From Nocardiopsis prasina DSM 43845 (GTDB taxonomy: Bacteria > Actinomycetota > Actinomycetes > Streptosporangiales > Streptosporangiaceae): a stretch of 53,245 nt of DNA. The stretch is from NCBI RefSeq assembly GCF_000341265.1, contig NZ_ANAE01000072.1:1-53245 (forward strand). Reading direction: 5' to 3'. This document shows, one piece after another, positions 1 through 8,692 of the stretch. The notes under the pieces were generated by a model. The model was not told the origin of the DNA, ran no database searches, and saw only the letters and a program-made list of their open reading frames with translations. A program made the position numbers and the translations under genes. Each line of letters opens with the position of its first letter. Within the stretch, counting starts at the first letter, position 1.

Positions 1-16
1 AGGGAGCGCCCACCCC

Positions 17-48
17 GGGCCCGTCACCCCGCAGGGTGTGGCGGGCCC
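17..48 (-). terminator. Hairpin downstream of the methyltransferase gene
   Basis: GGGCCCG at 17-23 pairs with CGGGCCC at 42-48, and CACCC at 25-29 pairs with GGGTG at 34-38 around a CGCA loop. It lies about 90 bases past the stop of the minus-strand methyltransferase. There is no U-tract, which is common for actinobacterial terminators. Nothing else is recognisable in bases 1-137. Confidence 0.45.
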
Positions 49-137
49 GCCGGGCCCTCGCCCAGGGTCACAGCAGCACCGGCAGTACCACCGGCTTCAC
101 ACCCGTCAGAAGTAACAGGAGCGGCGCCGGGGACCGG

Positions 138-953
138 CTACGCGGGCTTGTGGGCGCTGGCGACCAGGTGGACGCCGACGTAGTCGTCGGAGTCGGCGGC
201 GTGCAGTTCCATCTCCACCAGCCGCGCCATGGACCTCGGGTCACGGGCCAGCATCATCTCCACGGTGGAGGCGGACAGGACCGTGCGCGGCTTGATCCAC
301 TCCAGTTCGAGCCCGGCCTCGGTGACCATCTCCGTGACCTGCTCCGCGGTGAAGCAGCGGGTGATCGAACCGTCCGGCCAGGGCACCAGGAGCACGTCGG
401 CGCTGGGCGCGTGGCTCAGTTCCGGCCAGGCGTCCTGTTCGGCCAGCAGCGCCATGCCCAGGACCACCGAGTCCACACAGACCAGCACCCGGCCGCCCGG
501 GCGCAGCACCCGGGCCACCTCGGACATCGACGACTCGGTGGCGAGGTGTCGGGAGAACACCCGGTTGTCAGCGATCACCCCGTCGAACGACTCGGGGCTG
601 AAGGCGCGCAGGAAGGCGGAGTCGCCGACCACGTGCCGAAGGCGCCCGCGCGGTGTGGGACGCGGCACCACCGCCCGGCCGTTCACCAGGGTGAGAGGGC
701 GGCGCATGGCCATGTCCACCGAGGGCAGCAGAGTCACGACGTCATGACCAGCGGCGACGGCGCGTGGGGTGCCCTGGAAGTCGGGGCTGGACAGGTCGAG
801 GAGCCGGGAGGGCCGCTCGGGGAGCCACCGGCTGATCTGCGCCTCCGCGACCGCCCAGTAGAAGCGCCAGTAGTCCGAGAGCCGGTCCGTTGTGGCGAAC
901 TGGGCGGCGGGCGATCGGGGGCGGTCGGAGGCCGGAGTCGAGGACGGTCGCAC
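138..953 (-). CDS. Class I SAM-dependent methyltransferase-like protein
   Basis: A protein of 271 residues. The middle resembles the C-terminal half of a Methyltransf_11 Rossmann fold: a segment [15 protein letters not shown] (motif II-like), then [17 protein letters not shown] (post-II loop and strand 5). The glycine-rich motif I near the N-terminus is weak ([11 protein letters not shown] in place of a DxGxGxG-type loop), so cofactor binding is not certain. The substrate is unknown. I chose GTG at 953 because GGAGAGGAG precedes it by five bases; a GTG two codons upstream at 959 is also possible. The gene is divergent from sigR and shares an upstream region of about 230 bases with it, so it could respond to the same conditions, but no SigR-type box was seen pointing its way. 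Confidence 0.7.
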   Translation of the reverse strand: MRPSSTPASDRPRSPAAQFATTDRLSDYWRFYWAVAEAQISRWLPERPSRLLDLSSPDFQGTPRAVAAGHDVVTLLPSVDMAMRRPLTLVNGRAVVPRPTPRGRLRHVVGDSAFLRAFSPESFDGVIADNRVFSRHLATESSMSEVARVLRPGGRVLVCVDSVVLGMALLAEQDAWPELSHAPSADVLLVPWPDGSITRCFTAEQVTEMVTEAGLELEWIKPRTVLSASTVEMMLARDPRSMARLVEMELHAADSDDYVGVHLVASAHKPA

Positions 954-1072
954 GTGCACTCCTCTCCATCCTTCAGTGTGTCCTACCCGCACTCTGCCAT
1001 GCCTCACCTTCACCGACGCGGGCAAACGACAAAGTTCGGCGGGAGGGGGACCCGGTCACCACCCGCAGGGGT

Positions 1073-1098
1073 GGAATCAGGTCGCGGAGGACGTTGTT
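1073..1098 (+). promoter_or_regulatory. SigR-type promoter (GGAAT-N18-GTT) of sigR
   Basis: GGAAT at 1073-1077 is followed by exactly 18 bases and GTT at 1096-1098. This matches the GGAAT-N18-GTT consensus known for Streptomyces SigR and mycobacterial SigH, including the autoregulated sigR p2 promoter. It lies about 80 bases upstream of the proposed long-form start of sigR, so positive autoregulation under thiol stress is expected. Confidence 0.75.
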
Positions 1099-1179
1099 GT
1101 GACCAGCACCGCCCGGGGCGTGGTCCCGGAGGGGGTCCCCGAGGCGGGGACCCGCAGGAACACGGGAGCAGGGAAGGGG

Positions 1180-2004
1180 ATGGGTTCGAGCATGCCGACC
1201 GCTGGTGCGTGCCTTGAGCGCGAGGAAACGGCGTTGGCGCCACGCGGCGTCGATGCGCAGGTCGGGGGTGTGGGAACGTATCGTTGGGATACGGACACCC
1301 CACCAGGGACCAGCGCGAGGAGGCCGAAGGGCTTGGACCAGAGCCAGGAGACAGCCGGGGAACGGGACGAGCGGTTCGAGAGGGACGTGCTTCCCTTCCT
1401 CGACCAGCTCTACTCGGCGGCGCTGCGCATGACACGCAACCCCTCGGACGCCGAGGACCTGGTACAGGAGACCTTCGCCAAGGCGTTCGGTTCCTTCCAC
1501 CAGTTCAAGGCGGGGACCAACCTGAAGGCGTGGCTGTACCGCATCCTCACGAACACCTTCATCAACTCCTACCGCAAGAAGCAGCGGGAGCCGAAGCAGG
1601 CCGGGACCGAGGACGTCGAGGACTGGCAGCTCGCCCAGGCCGCCTCGCACACGGCGGCGGGGCTGAAGTCCGCCGAGGCCGAGGCGCTCGAGCACCTCCC
1701 CGACAGCGACGTCAAGCGCGCCCTCCAGGAGCTGCCGGAGGACTTCCGGATCGCGGTCTACCTCGCGGACGTCGAGGGCTTCGCGTACAAGGAGGTCGCC
1801 GAGATCATGGGCACCCCCATCGGGACGGTCATGTCCCGGCTGCACAGGGGGCGGCGCCAGCTGCGTTCCCACCTTGAGGAGTACGCGGTGGACCGTGGTT
1901 TCCTCCCCGCGACCAGAGCCGCGGAGGCCTCGGCCGTCGCGTCGGGGTCGGCGGCGGGGGGTCGAGGACAGGTGAGCGGGTCGGATCGAGGAGATCGGCA
2001 ATGA
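1180..2004 (+). CDS. sigR: ECF RNA polymerase sigma factor SigR (SigH/RpoE family)
   Basis: Sigma factor that directs the thiol-oxidative (disulphide) stress response and is held by the redox-sensing anti-sigma factor RsrA. From this start, region 2 spans about residues 73-135 ([20 protein letters not shown], then [20 protein letters not shown]) and region 4 about 175-234, with the helix-turn-helix segment [18 protein letters not shown]. The N-terminus is open: ATG at 1180 has a purine-rich AGGGAAGGGG in front and gives 274 residues with about 63 residues before the conserved ERFERD. GTG at 1270 would give the 244-residue size of ordinary SigR. Streptomyces makes both a stable SigR and an unstable N-terminally extended SigR', and the same may hold here. 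The stop overlaps the rsrA start (ATGA), so translation is coupled. Confidence 0.93.
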   Translation: MGSSMPTAGACLEREETALAPRGVDAQVGGVGTYRWDTDTPPGTSARRPKGLDQSQETAGERDERFERDVLPFLDQLYSAALRMTRNPSDAEDLVQETFAKAFGSFHQFKAGTNLKAWLYRILTNTFINSYRKKQREPKQAGTEDVEDWQLAQAASHTAAGLKSAEAEALEHLPDSDVKRALQELPEDFRIAVYLADVEGFAYKEVAEIMGTPIGTVMSRLHRGRRQLRSHLEEYAVDRGFLPATRAAEASAVASGSAAGGRGQVSGSDRGDRQ

Positions 2005-2309
2005 GCGACGGCCACGACAAGTCGGAGACGGACACCCCGTGCAGCGAGGTGCTCGACAAGCTCTACACCTACCTTGACGGCGAGCTGGAGGAGAGCGACT
2101 GCCCCGAGGTCAGGGCGCACCTGGACGGGTGCAGCCCCTGCCTGGACGAGTACGGCCTGGAAGAGGCCGTGAAGAAGCTCGTCGCCAAGCACTGCGGTTG
2201 CGATCCGGTCCCGCTGGACCTGCGGGACAAGGTCCTCGGCCGGCTGGCCGAGGCCCGCAAGGAGCAGCTGGCCCGCGAGGCCAGGGCGGCCCCCGGGGCG
2301 CCCGCCTGA
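2001..2309 (+). CDS. rsrA: Zinc-binding redox-sensing anti-sigma factor RsrA
   Basis: A 102-residue ZAS-family anti-sigma factor that binds and inactivates SigR in the cytoplasm when reduced and releases it on disulphide formation. The zinc motif H-x3-C-x2-C is at H40, C44 and C47, with the extra conserved cysteine C14 in the [10 protein letters not shown] segment. A second CxC pair is at C65/C67 and a further cysteine at C34. The ATG overlaps the sigR stop by four bases, so the two proteins should be made in a fixed ratio. Length and cysteine pattern match Streptomyces RsrA (about 105 residues) and mycobacterial RshA. Confidence 0.95.
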   Translation: MSDGHDKSETDTPCSEVLDKLYTYLDGELEESDCPEVRAHLDGCSPCLDEYGLEEAVKKLVAKHCGCDPVPLDLRDKVLGRLAEARKEQLAREARAAPGAPA

Positions 2310-2354
2310 CACCGGCCTGAGCCGTCGACGGCCGGGGCCGTCCGGGATGACGGG

Positions 2355-2390
2355 GTGGCGAAAGCTGGCATTCCAGCTTTCGCCACTTTT
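2355..2390 (+). terminator. Rho-independent terminator after sigR-rsrA
   Basis: A perfect 14-bp stem (GTGGCGAAAGCTGG with CCAGCTTTCGCCAC) with a CATT loop, followed by TTTT. It lies 45 bases after the rsrA stop and is one of the few classic intrinsic terminators in the window. Confidence 0.85.
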
Positions 2391-2934
2391 GTGTATTCAG
2401 GGGTTCTTGTTGGGTTCTGGTGCTTTTTGGGCCATTTGAGTGCTTTTGTAGAAAGAGTGCGACGCATCCCGTTGGGTCCGGGGGGTTTTGGTCATTCGGG
2501 TGTCGGGTGGGTGGTTCTCGGGGGGTTCGACACGCCCGATGGGGCGAATCGGTTTTCGGTCGTGACCGAGTCGGAATGAATTTCCTTGAACTTGTGAGAG
2601 TCCGTTTCGGATGCTCACAATGGGTAGTCGTGCCTGATGGGGTCCGCTGGCCTCGGTGGCAGGATCCCCCGAGGAATCGGAGGTCCCCAGTGTCGCGCCT
2701 GTGGTCTATTGTCACTCTGTGTAGTCATCTGGAATGACTAATTGAATTAGTAATTCCACGCTCCGGAACTTCTCGCTCCGGGGGGTGGCGAGTGTGCCCC
2801 CGGTTCGGGTTGGGGGTAATCAGGATGGTGTCGTGGCCCGTTAAACTGGAGGCCTTATCCAACGAATAAGGTAATTTGCGCGGCGTGCCCGGGGGATGAG
2901 GGGGTCGCCGCCACGGGGAGAAGGAGGACGACTG
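2391..2934 (+). other. AT-rich non-coding stretch with several hairpins ahead of the HD-GYP genes
   Basis: About 540 bases without a convincing gene (apart from the small ORF that follows), visibly richer in A+T than the rest of the window. It holds these dyads: TTGTGAG 2592-2598 with CTCACAA 2614-2620, enclosing TCCG/CGGA with a TTT loop; AGTCAT 2723-2728 with ATGACT 2734-2739; a 27-base dyad 2731-2757 (GGAAT-g-ACTAAT, TGA, ATTAGT-a-ATTCC); CCCCC 2797-2801 with GGGGG 2812-2816; and CCTTAT 2853-2858 with ATAAGG 2866-2871. The second and third overlap and exclude one another. It is most likely a promoter plus a structured 5' leader, or a small RNA. I recognise no known riboswitch class in it. 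Confidence 0.5.
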
Positions 2935-3012
2935 ATGTTCGTCACCATGTTCGGTTCGATGATGTCCGCCGTTTTGATGGCTTCCACTTTTACCGGATGG
3001 TCTTGGTGGTAG
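2935..3012 (+). CDS. Putative 25-residue membrane or leader peptide
   Basis: The ATG at 2935 has an excellent Shine-Dalgarno AAGGAGG at 2921-2927 with a seven-base spacer, one of the best in the window. The frame runs 25 codons to TAG. The product starts MFVTMFGSMMSAVLMAS and ends with a tryptophan-rich TGWSWW. It is hydrophobic and methionine-rich, long enough for one membrane helix. It lies 56 bases before the first HD-GYP gene and downstream of the hairpin-rich leader. Codon use is less GC-biased at third positions (GTT, TTG, GCT, ACT, TTT) than in neighbouring genes. It could be a small membrane protein acting with the HD-GYP proteins, or a regulatory leader peptide. I do not recognise the family. 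Confidence 0.5.
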   Translation: MFVTMFGSMMSAVLMASTFTGWSWW

Positions 3013-3068
3013 AACAGAACCGGTGAAACCATGACAGTCCGGTCGTCGTCGGTGGGGGGTGAACGGGG

Positions 3069-4481
3069 GTGCGGGCTCTTCCTTGGGGCGCGCGTGTCTA
3101 CGTCGGGATCATCGTTGTCAGTGCTGTCGCCATCATGCTCGTCGGTCCCTACACGGGGATCGACCTGGGGACCCTGGTACTCATCGCGGTCCTCTTCGTC
3201 GTCGCGGAGTCGATAAGCACACACGTCGTCGTCGACGTCAAGGAAGCCGGGATCTCGCCGAGCTCGGCCGTGGCCCTGGCCGCCGTCGTGCTGGTGGGAC
3301 CGGTCGGCGCGGCCGTGGTCGGTTTCGCCTCCTGCCTGGCGGTCCGCAGACAGGGCCTGGTCAAGCGCGCCTTCAACGGAGCGCAGTTCGCACTGGCGGC
3401 CCACGTGGCCGGACACGTCTACCTCCTGCTCGGCGGCACGGTGGGGGTGCCGGGACAGTCCGACTTCCCCGGCATCGTCCTGCCGTACGTCGCGGCGGTC
3501 CTGACGCACACGCTGCTCAACTCGGTGCTCATCGGCGTCCTCATGTGGTGCCTGGGCGTCACCCGGCCCGCCGGGGCGGGGCCGCTGCGCTGGCGTCCGC
3601 TGGCCGCCCTGGAGGTCGCCTCCGTGGGCTACCAGATGCTGGGCCTGGCGATCGCGGCCATCTGGGGCGCGGTGGGGATCATCGCCCCGCTGCTGGTCCT
3701 GCTGCCGCTGTTCATCGCGCGGTGGGTCTTCGGCCAGCAGACCGCCGAGGCGCGGGCGCACGAGGCCACCCTGGCCACGCTGTGCCAGGCCGTGGAGACG
3801 AAGGACTACTACACCCGTGGCCACTGCATGCGGGTGGCCCAGGGCTCGGCGATGATCGCCGCCGAGTTGGGTATGCCCGCCGAGCGGGTGCAGAAGATCC
3901 GGTACGCGGGGATGCTGCACGACATCGGCAAGCTCGGGGTACCCACCAAGGTGCTCCAGAAGAACGGCAAGCTCACTGACGACGAGTACGCGGCGATCAA
4001 GCTGCACCCCACGCGCGGGTACGAGATCGTCCGCGAGATCAGCTTCCTGGACGAGGCGCTCGCGGGCATCCGGCACCACCACGAGCGCCTGGACGGGCGC
4101 GGCTACCCGATGGGGCTGGTGGGGATGGAGATCCCCGAGTCCGCTCGGATCATCAGCGTGGCCGACGTCTTCGACTGCCTCACCTCGACGCGCTCCTACC
4201 GCAAGGCCTGGTCCGTCGAGGACGCCATCGTCGAGCTCCGGCGCTGCGCGGGCAGCCAGTTCGATCCCCGCATGGTGGAGGCCCTCGTCCGGGCCGTCAC
4301 CCGTGAGGGTTGGGAGACCCCGGACATCGCGGAACCGCCGGGCGGTTGCTACGGCGCCTCCGTCGACTCCGGGATCGGGGACACGGGCGCGACGGTGCCG
4401 GCCGCACCGCCGCGCGACGGTACGGCACCGGTGGCCGAGTCCACGTCGGCGGCCGCGGTGACGGGGGGCCAGGACCGGTGA
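3069..4481 (+). CDS. Membrane HD-GYP domain phosphodiesterase
   Basis: A 470-residue protein. Residues 1-225 hold several hydrophobic helices (a membrane sensor region of no recognised type), followed by an HD-GYP domain at about 235-420. The catalytic signature is intact: H284-D285 in HDIGK, HHHE at 336-339, and DGRGYP with the G345-Y346-P347 triplet. HD-GYP proteins hydrolyse cyclic dinucleotides, classically c-di-GMP to GMP; the substrate here is inferred. The last 60 residues are a low-complexity Ala/Gly/Thr tail. GTG at 3069 is used, with GGTGGGGGG nine bases upstream. The stop overlaps the next start by one base (TGATG), so the two HD-GYP proteins are co-translated and may form a heteromer. 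Confidence 0.85.
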   Translation: MRALPWGARVYVGIIVVSAVAIMLVGPYTGIDLGTLVLIAVLFVVAESISTHVVVDVKEAGISPSSAVALAAVVLVGPVGAAVVGFASCLAVRRQGLVKRAFNGAQFALAAHVAGHVYLLLGGTVGVPGQSDFPGIVLPYVAAVLTHTLLNSVLIGVLMWCLGVTRPAGAGPLRWRPLAALEVASVGYQMLGLAIAAIWGAVGIIAPLLVLLPLFIARWVFGQQTAEARAHEATLATLCQAVETKDYYTRGHCMRVAQGSAMIAAELGMPAERVQKIRYAGMLHDIGKLGVPTKVLQKNGKLTDDEYAAIKLHPTRGYEIVREISFLDEALAGIRHHHERLDGRGYPMGLVGMEIPESARIISVADVFDCLTSTRSYRKAWSVEDAIVELRRCAGSQFDPRMVEALVRAVTREGWETPDIAEPPGGCYGASVDSGIGDTGATVPAAPPRDGTAPVAESTSAAAVTGGQDR

Positions 4482-5812
4482 TGACGCAGAAGCAGTCGGA
4501 CGGGCCGCTCCCCGGGCCCTACCCCGGTGGCCCCGAGGGCGGGGCGTTGGGCCACCAGCGGTCCTGGGGGCCCGCCTGGCGCACCGCGAGACCCTTCCGG
4601 GCGGTCCTGGTGGGCGGGGTGGGCGCCGCCTCCCTGGCCTCCCTGGTGTGGACCGCGGCTGCCGGGTTCCACCAGCCCTACGTGGCCCTGGCCTTCTGCC
4701 TGGTCATCGCGGGCGGCGAACTGGCCAGGATCACGCTGCCAGGACACCGGGAGTCCGCGCCGATCGCCCTGGCCGGGGCGATCGCCTACGCGTTCCTGCT
4801 CAGCCTGGGCGGAGAGGCCAGCCACCACACCGCCTGGCAGGTGGTGGCGGTGGTCGCCCTGGGTGTGGCCCTGGGCGAACTCCCGCACGTGGCTGTGGGG
4901 CGCGGCCCACGGCTGGAGGACGTCGCGCGCAGGGTGCTCACCGCGTCGCTGCTCGCCGTCGCCTTCCGGCCCCTGGTGGAGGCCCTGGCCCTGACCGGCC
5001 CCTCGGTCGTGGTCGCCCTGATGATGACCGTCCTGGTCGCCCTGGCGTGGTCGCTGGACGTCGTGGTCTCCGCCGTACTGCGCGCCGAGCGGCTGCGCAC
5101 CCGCCTGGTGGTGGCCATGCGTGACGAGGCCCGGGCACAGGTCGCGACCGGCGGCGCGATCGCCTCCAGCGGAGTGCTGATCGCCCTGGCCTGTACGGTG
5201 ACCGGCCTGGTGGGGCTGCTGGTCTTCCTCGCGCCGCTGCTGGTCTCCCAGGTGGCCTTCCGCAGGCACGCCGAGGTGCGCCGCACCTACCTGGAGACGG
5301 TGCGGGCGCTGTCCCGCGTCACCGAGGTGGGCGGATACGTGGAGAACGGCCACTCGCGGCGCGTCAGCCAGCTCTCCCACGGCATCGCCTGCGAACTGGG
5401 TCTGGCCGAGGCGGAGCTGCTGGAACTGGAGTACGCGGCGCTCATGCACGACATCGGCCAGCTCTCCCTTCGTGAACCCATCGCGGGCGGCGCCACCCTG
5501 CTGTCCTCGCCGAGGGAGCAGCGGCGGATCGCGGAGCTGGGGTCGGCCATCATCCGGGAGACCGGGGTGCTGGACAACGTCGCGGAGATGGTCCGCCGCC
5601 AGTGCGAGCCGCTGGCCGGGGACGGCGATGAGGGTGTGCCCCCGCTGGGCAGCCGCATCATCAAGGTCGCCAACGCCTTCGACGACCTGGTCGGTGAGAA
5701 CGGTGACGCCGAGCGCCGGGCCGCCGTGGTGGAACGCCTGCGTATGGACACCGGCAGCGAGTACGACCCGCGCGTGGTCGACGCCCTCTCCAGCGTGCTC
5801 GCGCGCGGCTGA
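4481..5812 (+). CDS. Membrane protein with degenerate HD-GYP domain
   Basis: A 443-residue protein with the same layout as its upstream neighbour: several N-terminal membrane helices (about residues 30-265), then an HD-GYP-like domain (about 275-440). The first metal motif H323-D324 is kept, but HDIGK has become HDIGQ. The HHHE...DGRGYP segment is replaced by RRQCEPLAGDGDEG (from about residue 372), so the second histidine pair, the glutamate and the GYP are gone. It is therefore unlikely to be an active phosphodiesterase and more likely a regulatory partner or ligand-binding subunit. The ATG overlaps the previous stop, giving a two-gene operon derived from duplication. Confidence 0.8.
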   Translation: MTQKQSDGPLPGPYPGGPEGGALGHQRSWGPAWRTARPFRAVLVGGVGAASLASLVWTAAAGFHQPYVALAFCLVIAGGELARITLPGHRESAPIALAGAIAYAFLLSLGGEASHHTAWQVVAVVALGVALGELPHVAVGRGPRLEDVARRVLTASLLAVAFRPLVEALALTGPSVVVALMMTVLVALAWSLDVVVSAVLRAERLRTRLVVAMRDEARAQVATGGAIASSGVLIALACTVTGLVGLLVFLAPLLVSQVAFRRHAEVRRTYLETVRALSRVTEVGGYVENGHSRRVSQLSHGIACELGLAEAELLELEYAALMHDIGQLSLREPIAGGATLLSSPREQRRIAELGSAIIRETGVLDNVAEMVRRQCEPLAGDGDEGVPPLGSRIIKVANAFDDLVGENGDAERRAAVVERLRMDTGSEYDPRVVDALSSVLARG

Positions 5813-6168
5813 TCCGGTCACCCGGTAAAGGGAGACACCGCTTCGGAGCCCGGGTCACCCGGACCGGGCGGTGCGCCGATGACGGCTGCGCGCCGGGAAG
5901 CGATCGCCCACGACGCCCTTCCCATGTGCGGGCGCGAGCCCGGAGCGGCGCCGGGAACGGTGCGTCCGCCAACCGGGCGGAGGGCGTTGACGGCGTCCGA
6001 GGCGTCGGCGAGGGGCGGTGCGAGCGGCCGCGGAAGCGTCGGGTGCCACCAGCGGGCTCCGAGGGCCCCGCACCCGGGCGGAGGGGTCCTCGGCCCGGGG
6101 GGCGGGAAGGCGCCGGTGAGAGGATGGTCACGGGGGAGCACGTCGGGGCCGCACCGTGCGTGCGCGGA
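5813..6168. other. Convergent intergenic region without a gene
   Basis: About 355 bases between the HD-GYP pair and dasR, which converge here. Very GC-rich, with only short inverted repeats such as CCCGG/CCGGG near 5850. I see no gene, RNA or clear terminator with a U-tract. Confidence 0.4.
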
Positions 6169-6909
6169 TCAGTCCCGGGGCGGGCGCAGGCGGGTGACGA
6201 ACTTGTAGCGGTCGCCGCGGTAGAGCGAGCGGACCCACTCCACCGGGTGCCCGTCCCCGTCGAAGCTGTGCTGGCAGTGCAGGACCAGGGGCAGTCCCAC
6301 GTCCACGCCGAGGAGGCGGGCCTCGTTGGGAGTGGCGAGGACGGTCTCGATCGAAGCCTCCGCCTCCGCGAGGGAGACGTCGTAGGCGCTCGCCAGAGCC
6401 TCGTAGAGCGACGCGTAGCGGTCCAGCTGCCTCCGGAGTCCGGGAAAGCGTCGCGCGGCCAGGTGGGCCGTCTCGACGGCCATGGGCTCACCGTTGGCCA
6501 GCCGGAGCCGTTCGATGCGCAGCACGCGGCCGCCCGAACGGATCGCGAGGAGTTCCGCGAGCTGGTCGTCCGCGTTGATGTAGCTCACGTCCAGGATGCG
6601 GGTGGCCGGGTGTAGACCGTGCGCCCGCATCTCCTGCGTGTAGCTGGTCAGCTGGAGGATCTGCGCGACCTTCGGCTTGGCCACGAAGGTGCCCTTGCCC
6701 TGGATGCGCAGGAGCCGGCCCTCGACCACCATCTCGGTCAGCGCCTGGCGCACCGTGGTTCGCGAGGTGCCGAACTGGGTGGCCAACGATCGCTCGGGCG
6801 GGACCGGGTTCCCCGCCGGCATCGCCTCGATCAGCTCCAGCAACTGCTTCTTGACCTGGTAGTACTTCGGCACTCTGGGGTTGCCGTCCAGTGTGTGCTG
6901 ACCAGTCAT
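6169..6909 (-). CDS. dasR: GntR/HutC-family regulator DasR
   Basis: A 246-residue transcription factor: winged helix-turn-helix at about 15-85 ([20 protein letters not shown], then [18 protein letters not shown]) and a UTRA effector domain at about 95-240. The sequence, including [29 protein letters not shown] and [11 protein letters not shown], closely follows Streptomyces DasR. DasR represses amino-sugar uptake and chitin use and is released by glucosamine-6-phosphate and related ligands; it also affects antibiotics and development. ATG at 6909 is chosen because GGAGGAG precedes it. It is divergent from pdtaS, and a dre-like operator lies in the shared region, suggesting autoregulation. No das sugar transporter is next to it. 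Confidence 0.9.
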   Translation of the reverse strand: MTGQHTLDGNPRVPKYYQVKKQLLELIEAMPAGNPVPPERSLATQFGTSRTTVRQALTEMVVEGRLLRIQGKGTFVAKPKVAQILQLTSYTQEMRAHGLHPATRILDVSYINADDQLAELLAIRSGGRVLRIERLRLANGEPMAVETAHLAARRFPGLRRQLDRYASLYEALASAYDVSLAEAEASIETVLATPNEARLLGVDVGLPLVLHCQHSFDGDGHPVEWVRSLYRGDRYKFVTRLRPPRD

Positions 6910-6975
6910 CAGTCTCCTCCGCCGCGTTCCGCGCCCCGCCCGGACGTGGTCGGTGCGGCCGCCTTCCGGCCGTCG

Positions 6976-6991
6976 ATTGGTGTGGACCACT
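6976..6991. promoter_or_regulatory. Candidate DasR operator (dre)
   Basis: ATTGGTGTGGACCACT matches 13 of 16 positions of the dre consensus ACTGGTCTAGACCACT. A second, poorer copy overlaps it (6989-7004) with a perfect left half ACTGGTC. It lies 67 bases upstream of the dasR start and 52 upstream of the divergent pdtaS, so DasR could control both. Confidence 0.6.
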
Positions 6992-7042
6992 GGTCGAGTG
7001 CGTGTCCCTTGAGTATGCACGGCTTCATGGGATGATTTGTGA

Positions 7043-8587
7043 GTGCCTCACCTCAGCGACCTCATTCGCCGTCACACGTCACTCAAGCAGGCGGACCTGG
7101 AGTGGATCCACTCTCTGGTCTCCGACTGGCAGCTCCTGGCCGACCTCTCCTTCGCGGACCTCGTGCTGTGGGTGCGCCTGCGCGAGGACGACGGCTGGAC
7201 AGCCATCGCGCAGATGCGGCCCACGACCGGCCCGACCGCCTTCCAGGACGACCTGGTGGAGGCGGTGCTCCGGGACGACATGACCGATGTCACGTCCCGG
7301 TCCGCGCCCAGGGTGGTCGGCCGCCGGGCCCTGATAGACCGCGCCTGGAGCGAGGGACGGATCTGCCGCGACGGCGACCCCGACTGGTCCGGCGGGGTCC
7401 CGGTGCGCGAGGAGACCATTCCGGTCCGCCGCGAGGGCAACCTCATCGCGGTCATCCAGCGCAGCACCAACCTGAGTTCGGCGCGCACGCCCAGCCGTCT
7501 GGAGCTCACCTACCTCCAGAGCGCGGGCGACCTCGCCCAGATGATCGCTGAGGGCGCCTTCCCGTTCAGCGAGCAGGGGCCGCTCATGGTCCGCTCGCCG
7601 AGGGTCGGTGACGGCCTGCTGCGCCTGGACCAGAACGGCGAGGTGGTCTACGCGAGCCCCAACGCCCTCTCGGCGTATCGGCGCCTGGGCCTGGCGGCCG
7701 ACCTGGTGGGTGCGCGCCTGGACCGCACCACGCTGGAACTGGCCGCCCAGGGGGAGGCCCGCGACGAGAACCTCACCTACACCGCGAGCGGGCGCGCGCC
7801 GCAGGAGGCCGAGGTCGAGGCCCGCGGTGTCACCGTGCAGCTGCGGGCCATACCGCTGGTGATCGACGGGGTGCGGATCGGCGCGCTGGTGATGGTCCGC
7901 GACGTCACCGAACTGCGGCGGCGTGAGCGCGAGCTGATGACCAAGGACGCCACCATCCGGGAGATCCACCACCGGGTGAAGAACAACCTCCAGACGGTGG
8001 CGGCGCTGCTGCGGCTCCAGTCACGGCGCCTGGACATTCCCGAGGCGCGTGCGGCCCTGGACGAGGCGGTCGGCCGGGTGGGGTCCATCGCGATCGTGCA
8101 CGAGATGCTCTCGCACACCCCGGACGAGGTGGTGGACTTCGACGACATCGCCGACCGGGTCATGCAGATGGCGGCGGAGGTGTCCTCGACGGGACAGGCG
8201 GTGGTGCCCAGACGCGACGGCCACTTCGGCCTGCTGAACGCGCTGGTGGCGACGCCGTTGTCGATGGTGCTGGCCGAACTGGTGCAGAACGCGGTGGAGC
8301 ACGGCCTGGGCCAGGGCCCTGGTCTGATCGAGGTGCGGGTGTGCCGGTTCGACACCGGGCCGGGCCACCCTGGGCCGAGCAGCCTGGAACTGGCCGTCTT
8401 CGACGACGGTGGCGGTCTTCCGGAGGACTTCGACCTGGAGGGGACCACGAGTCTGGGGTTGCAGATCGTGCGAACCCTGATCGTGGGAGAACTCGGCGGG
8501 ACCCTGGCGATCAAGCCGAAGGATTCCGGCGGTACCGAGGTGGCGATCAGCCTGCCGCTGGAGCACGAGGAGCGGGAGGTTCCCTGA
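7043..8587 (+). CDS. pdtaS: PdtaS-type sensor histidine kinase (HisKA_2 family)
   Basis: A 514-residue cytosolic two-component sensor without membrane segments. Order: GAF-like sensor at about 1-155, PAS domain at about 185-295, HisKA_2 dimerisation/phosphoacceptor region with [20 protein letters not shown] (phosphoacceptor at H309/H310), and an HATPase domain at about 400-510 with N-box [18 protein letters not shown] and TSLGLQIV. It matches M. tuberculosis PdtaS in architecture and motifs; that kinase phosphorylates the ANTAR RNA-binding regulator PdtaR. No pdtaR is in the window. GTG at 7043 has no strong ribosome-binding site. Its position next to whiB1 and near sigR is conserved with mycobacteria. 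Confidence 0.88.
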   Translation: MPHLSDLIRRHTSLKQADLEWIHSLVSDWQLLADLSFADLVLWVRLREDDGWTAIAQMRPTTGPTAFQDDLVEAVLRDDMTDVTSRSAPRVVGRRALIDRAWSEGRICRDGDPDWSGGVPVREETIPVRREGNLIAVIQRSTNLSSARTPSRLELTYLQSAGDLAQMIAEGAFPFSEQGPLMVRSPRVGDGLLRLDQNGEVVYASPNALSAYRRLGLAADLVGARLDRTTLELAAQGEARDENLTYTASGRAPQEAEVEARGVTVQLRAIPLVIDGVRIGALVMVRDVTELRRRERELMTKDATIREIHHRVKNNLQTVAALLRLQSRRLDIPEARAALDEAVGRVGSIAIVHEMLSHTPDEVVDFDDIADRVMQMAAEVSSTGQAVVPRRDGHFGLLNALVATPLSMVLAELVQNAVEHGLGQGPGLIEVRVCRFDTGPGHPGPSSLELAVFDDGGGLPEDFDLEGTTSLGLQIVRTLIVGELGGTLAIKPKDSGGTEVAISLPLEHEEREVP

Positions 8588-8692
8588 GGGGGCCCGAGAG
8601 GCCGGGGGAGCCGCTCCCGGTCCGGGGGCCGCACGGACGTGTGCGATCCCCCGCCGCGCCAACGGGGGTCGTCGGTCGGTCGGGGCCGGTGG

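Noticed and set aside
2701..2718. GTGGTCTATTGTCACT as a second DasR site
   Set aside because: Only the left half fits the dre consensus, and the right half is out of register by one base.
2420..2737. A 105-codon plus-strand frame in the AT-rich region after rsrA
   Set aside because: It has no ribosome-binding site, runs through the hairpins, and its translation (many Arg/Trp/Gly, scattered Cys) resembles no protein family.
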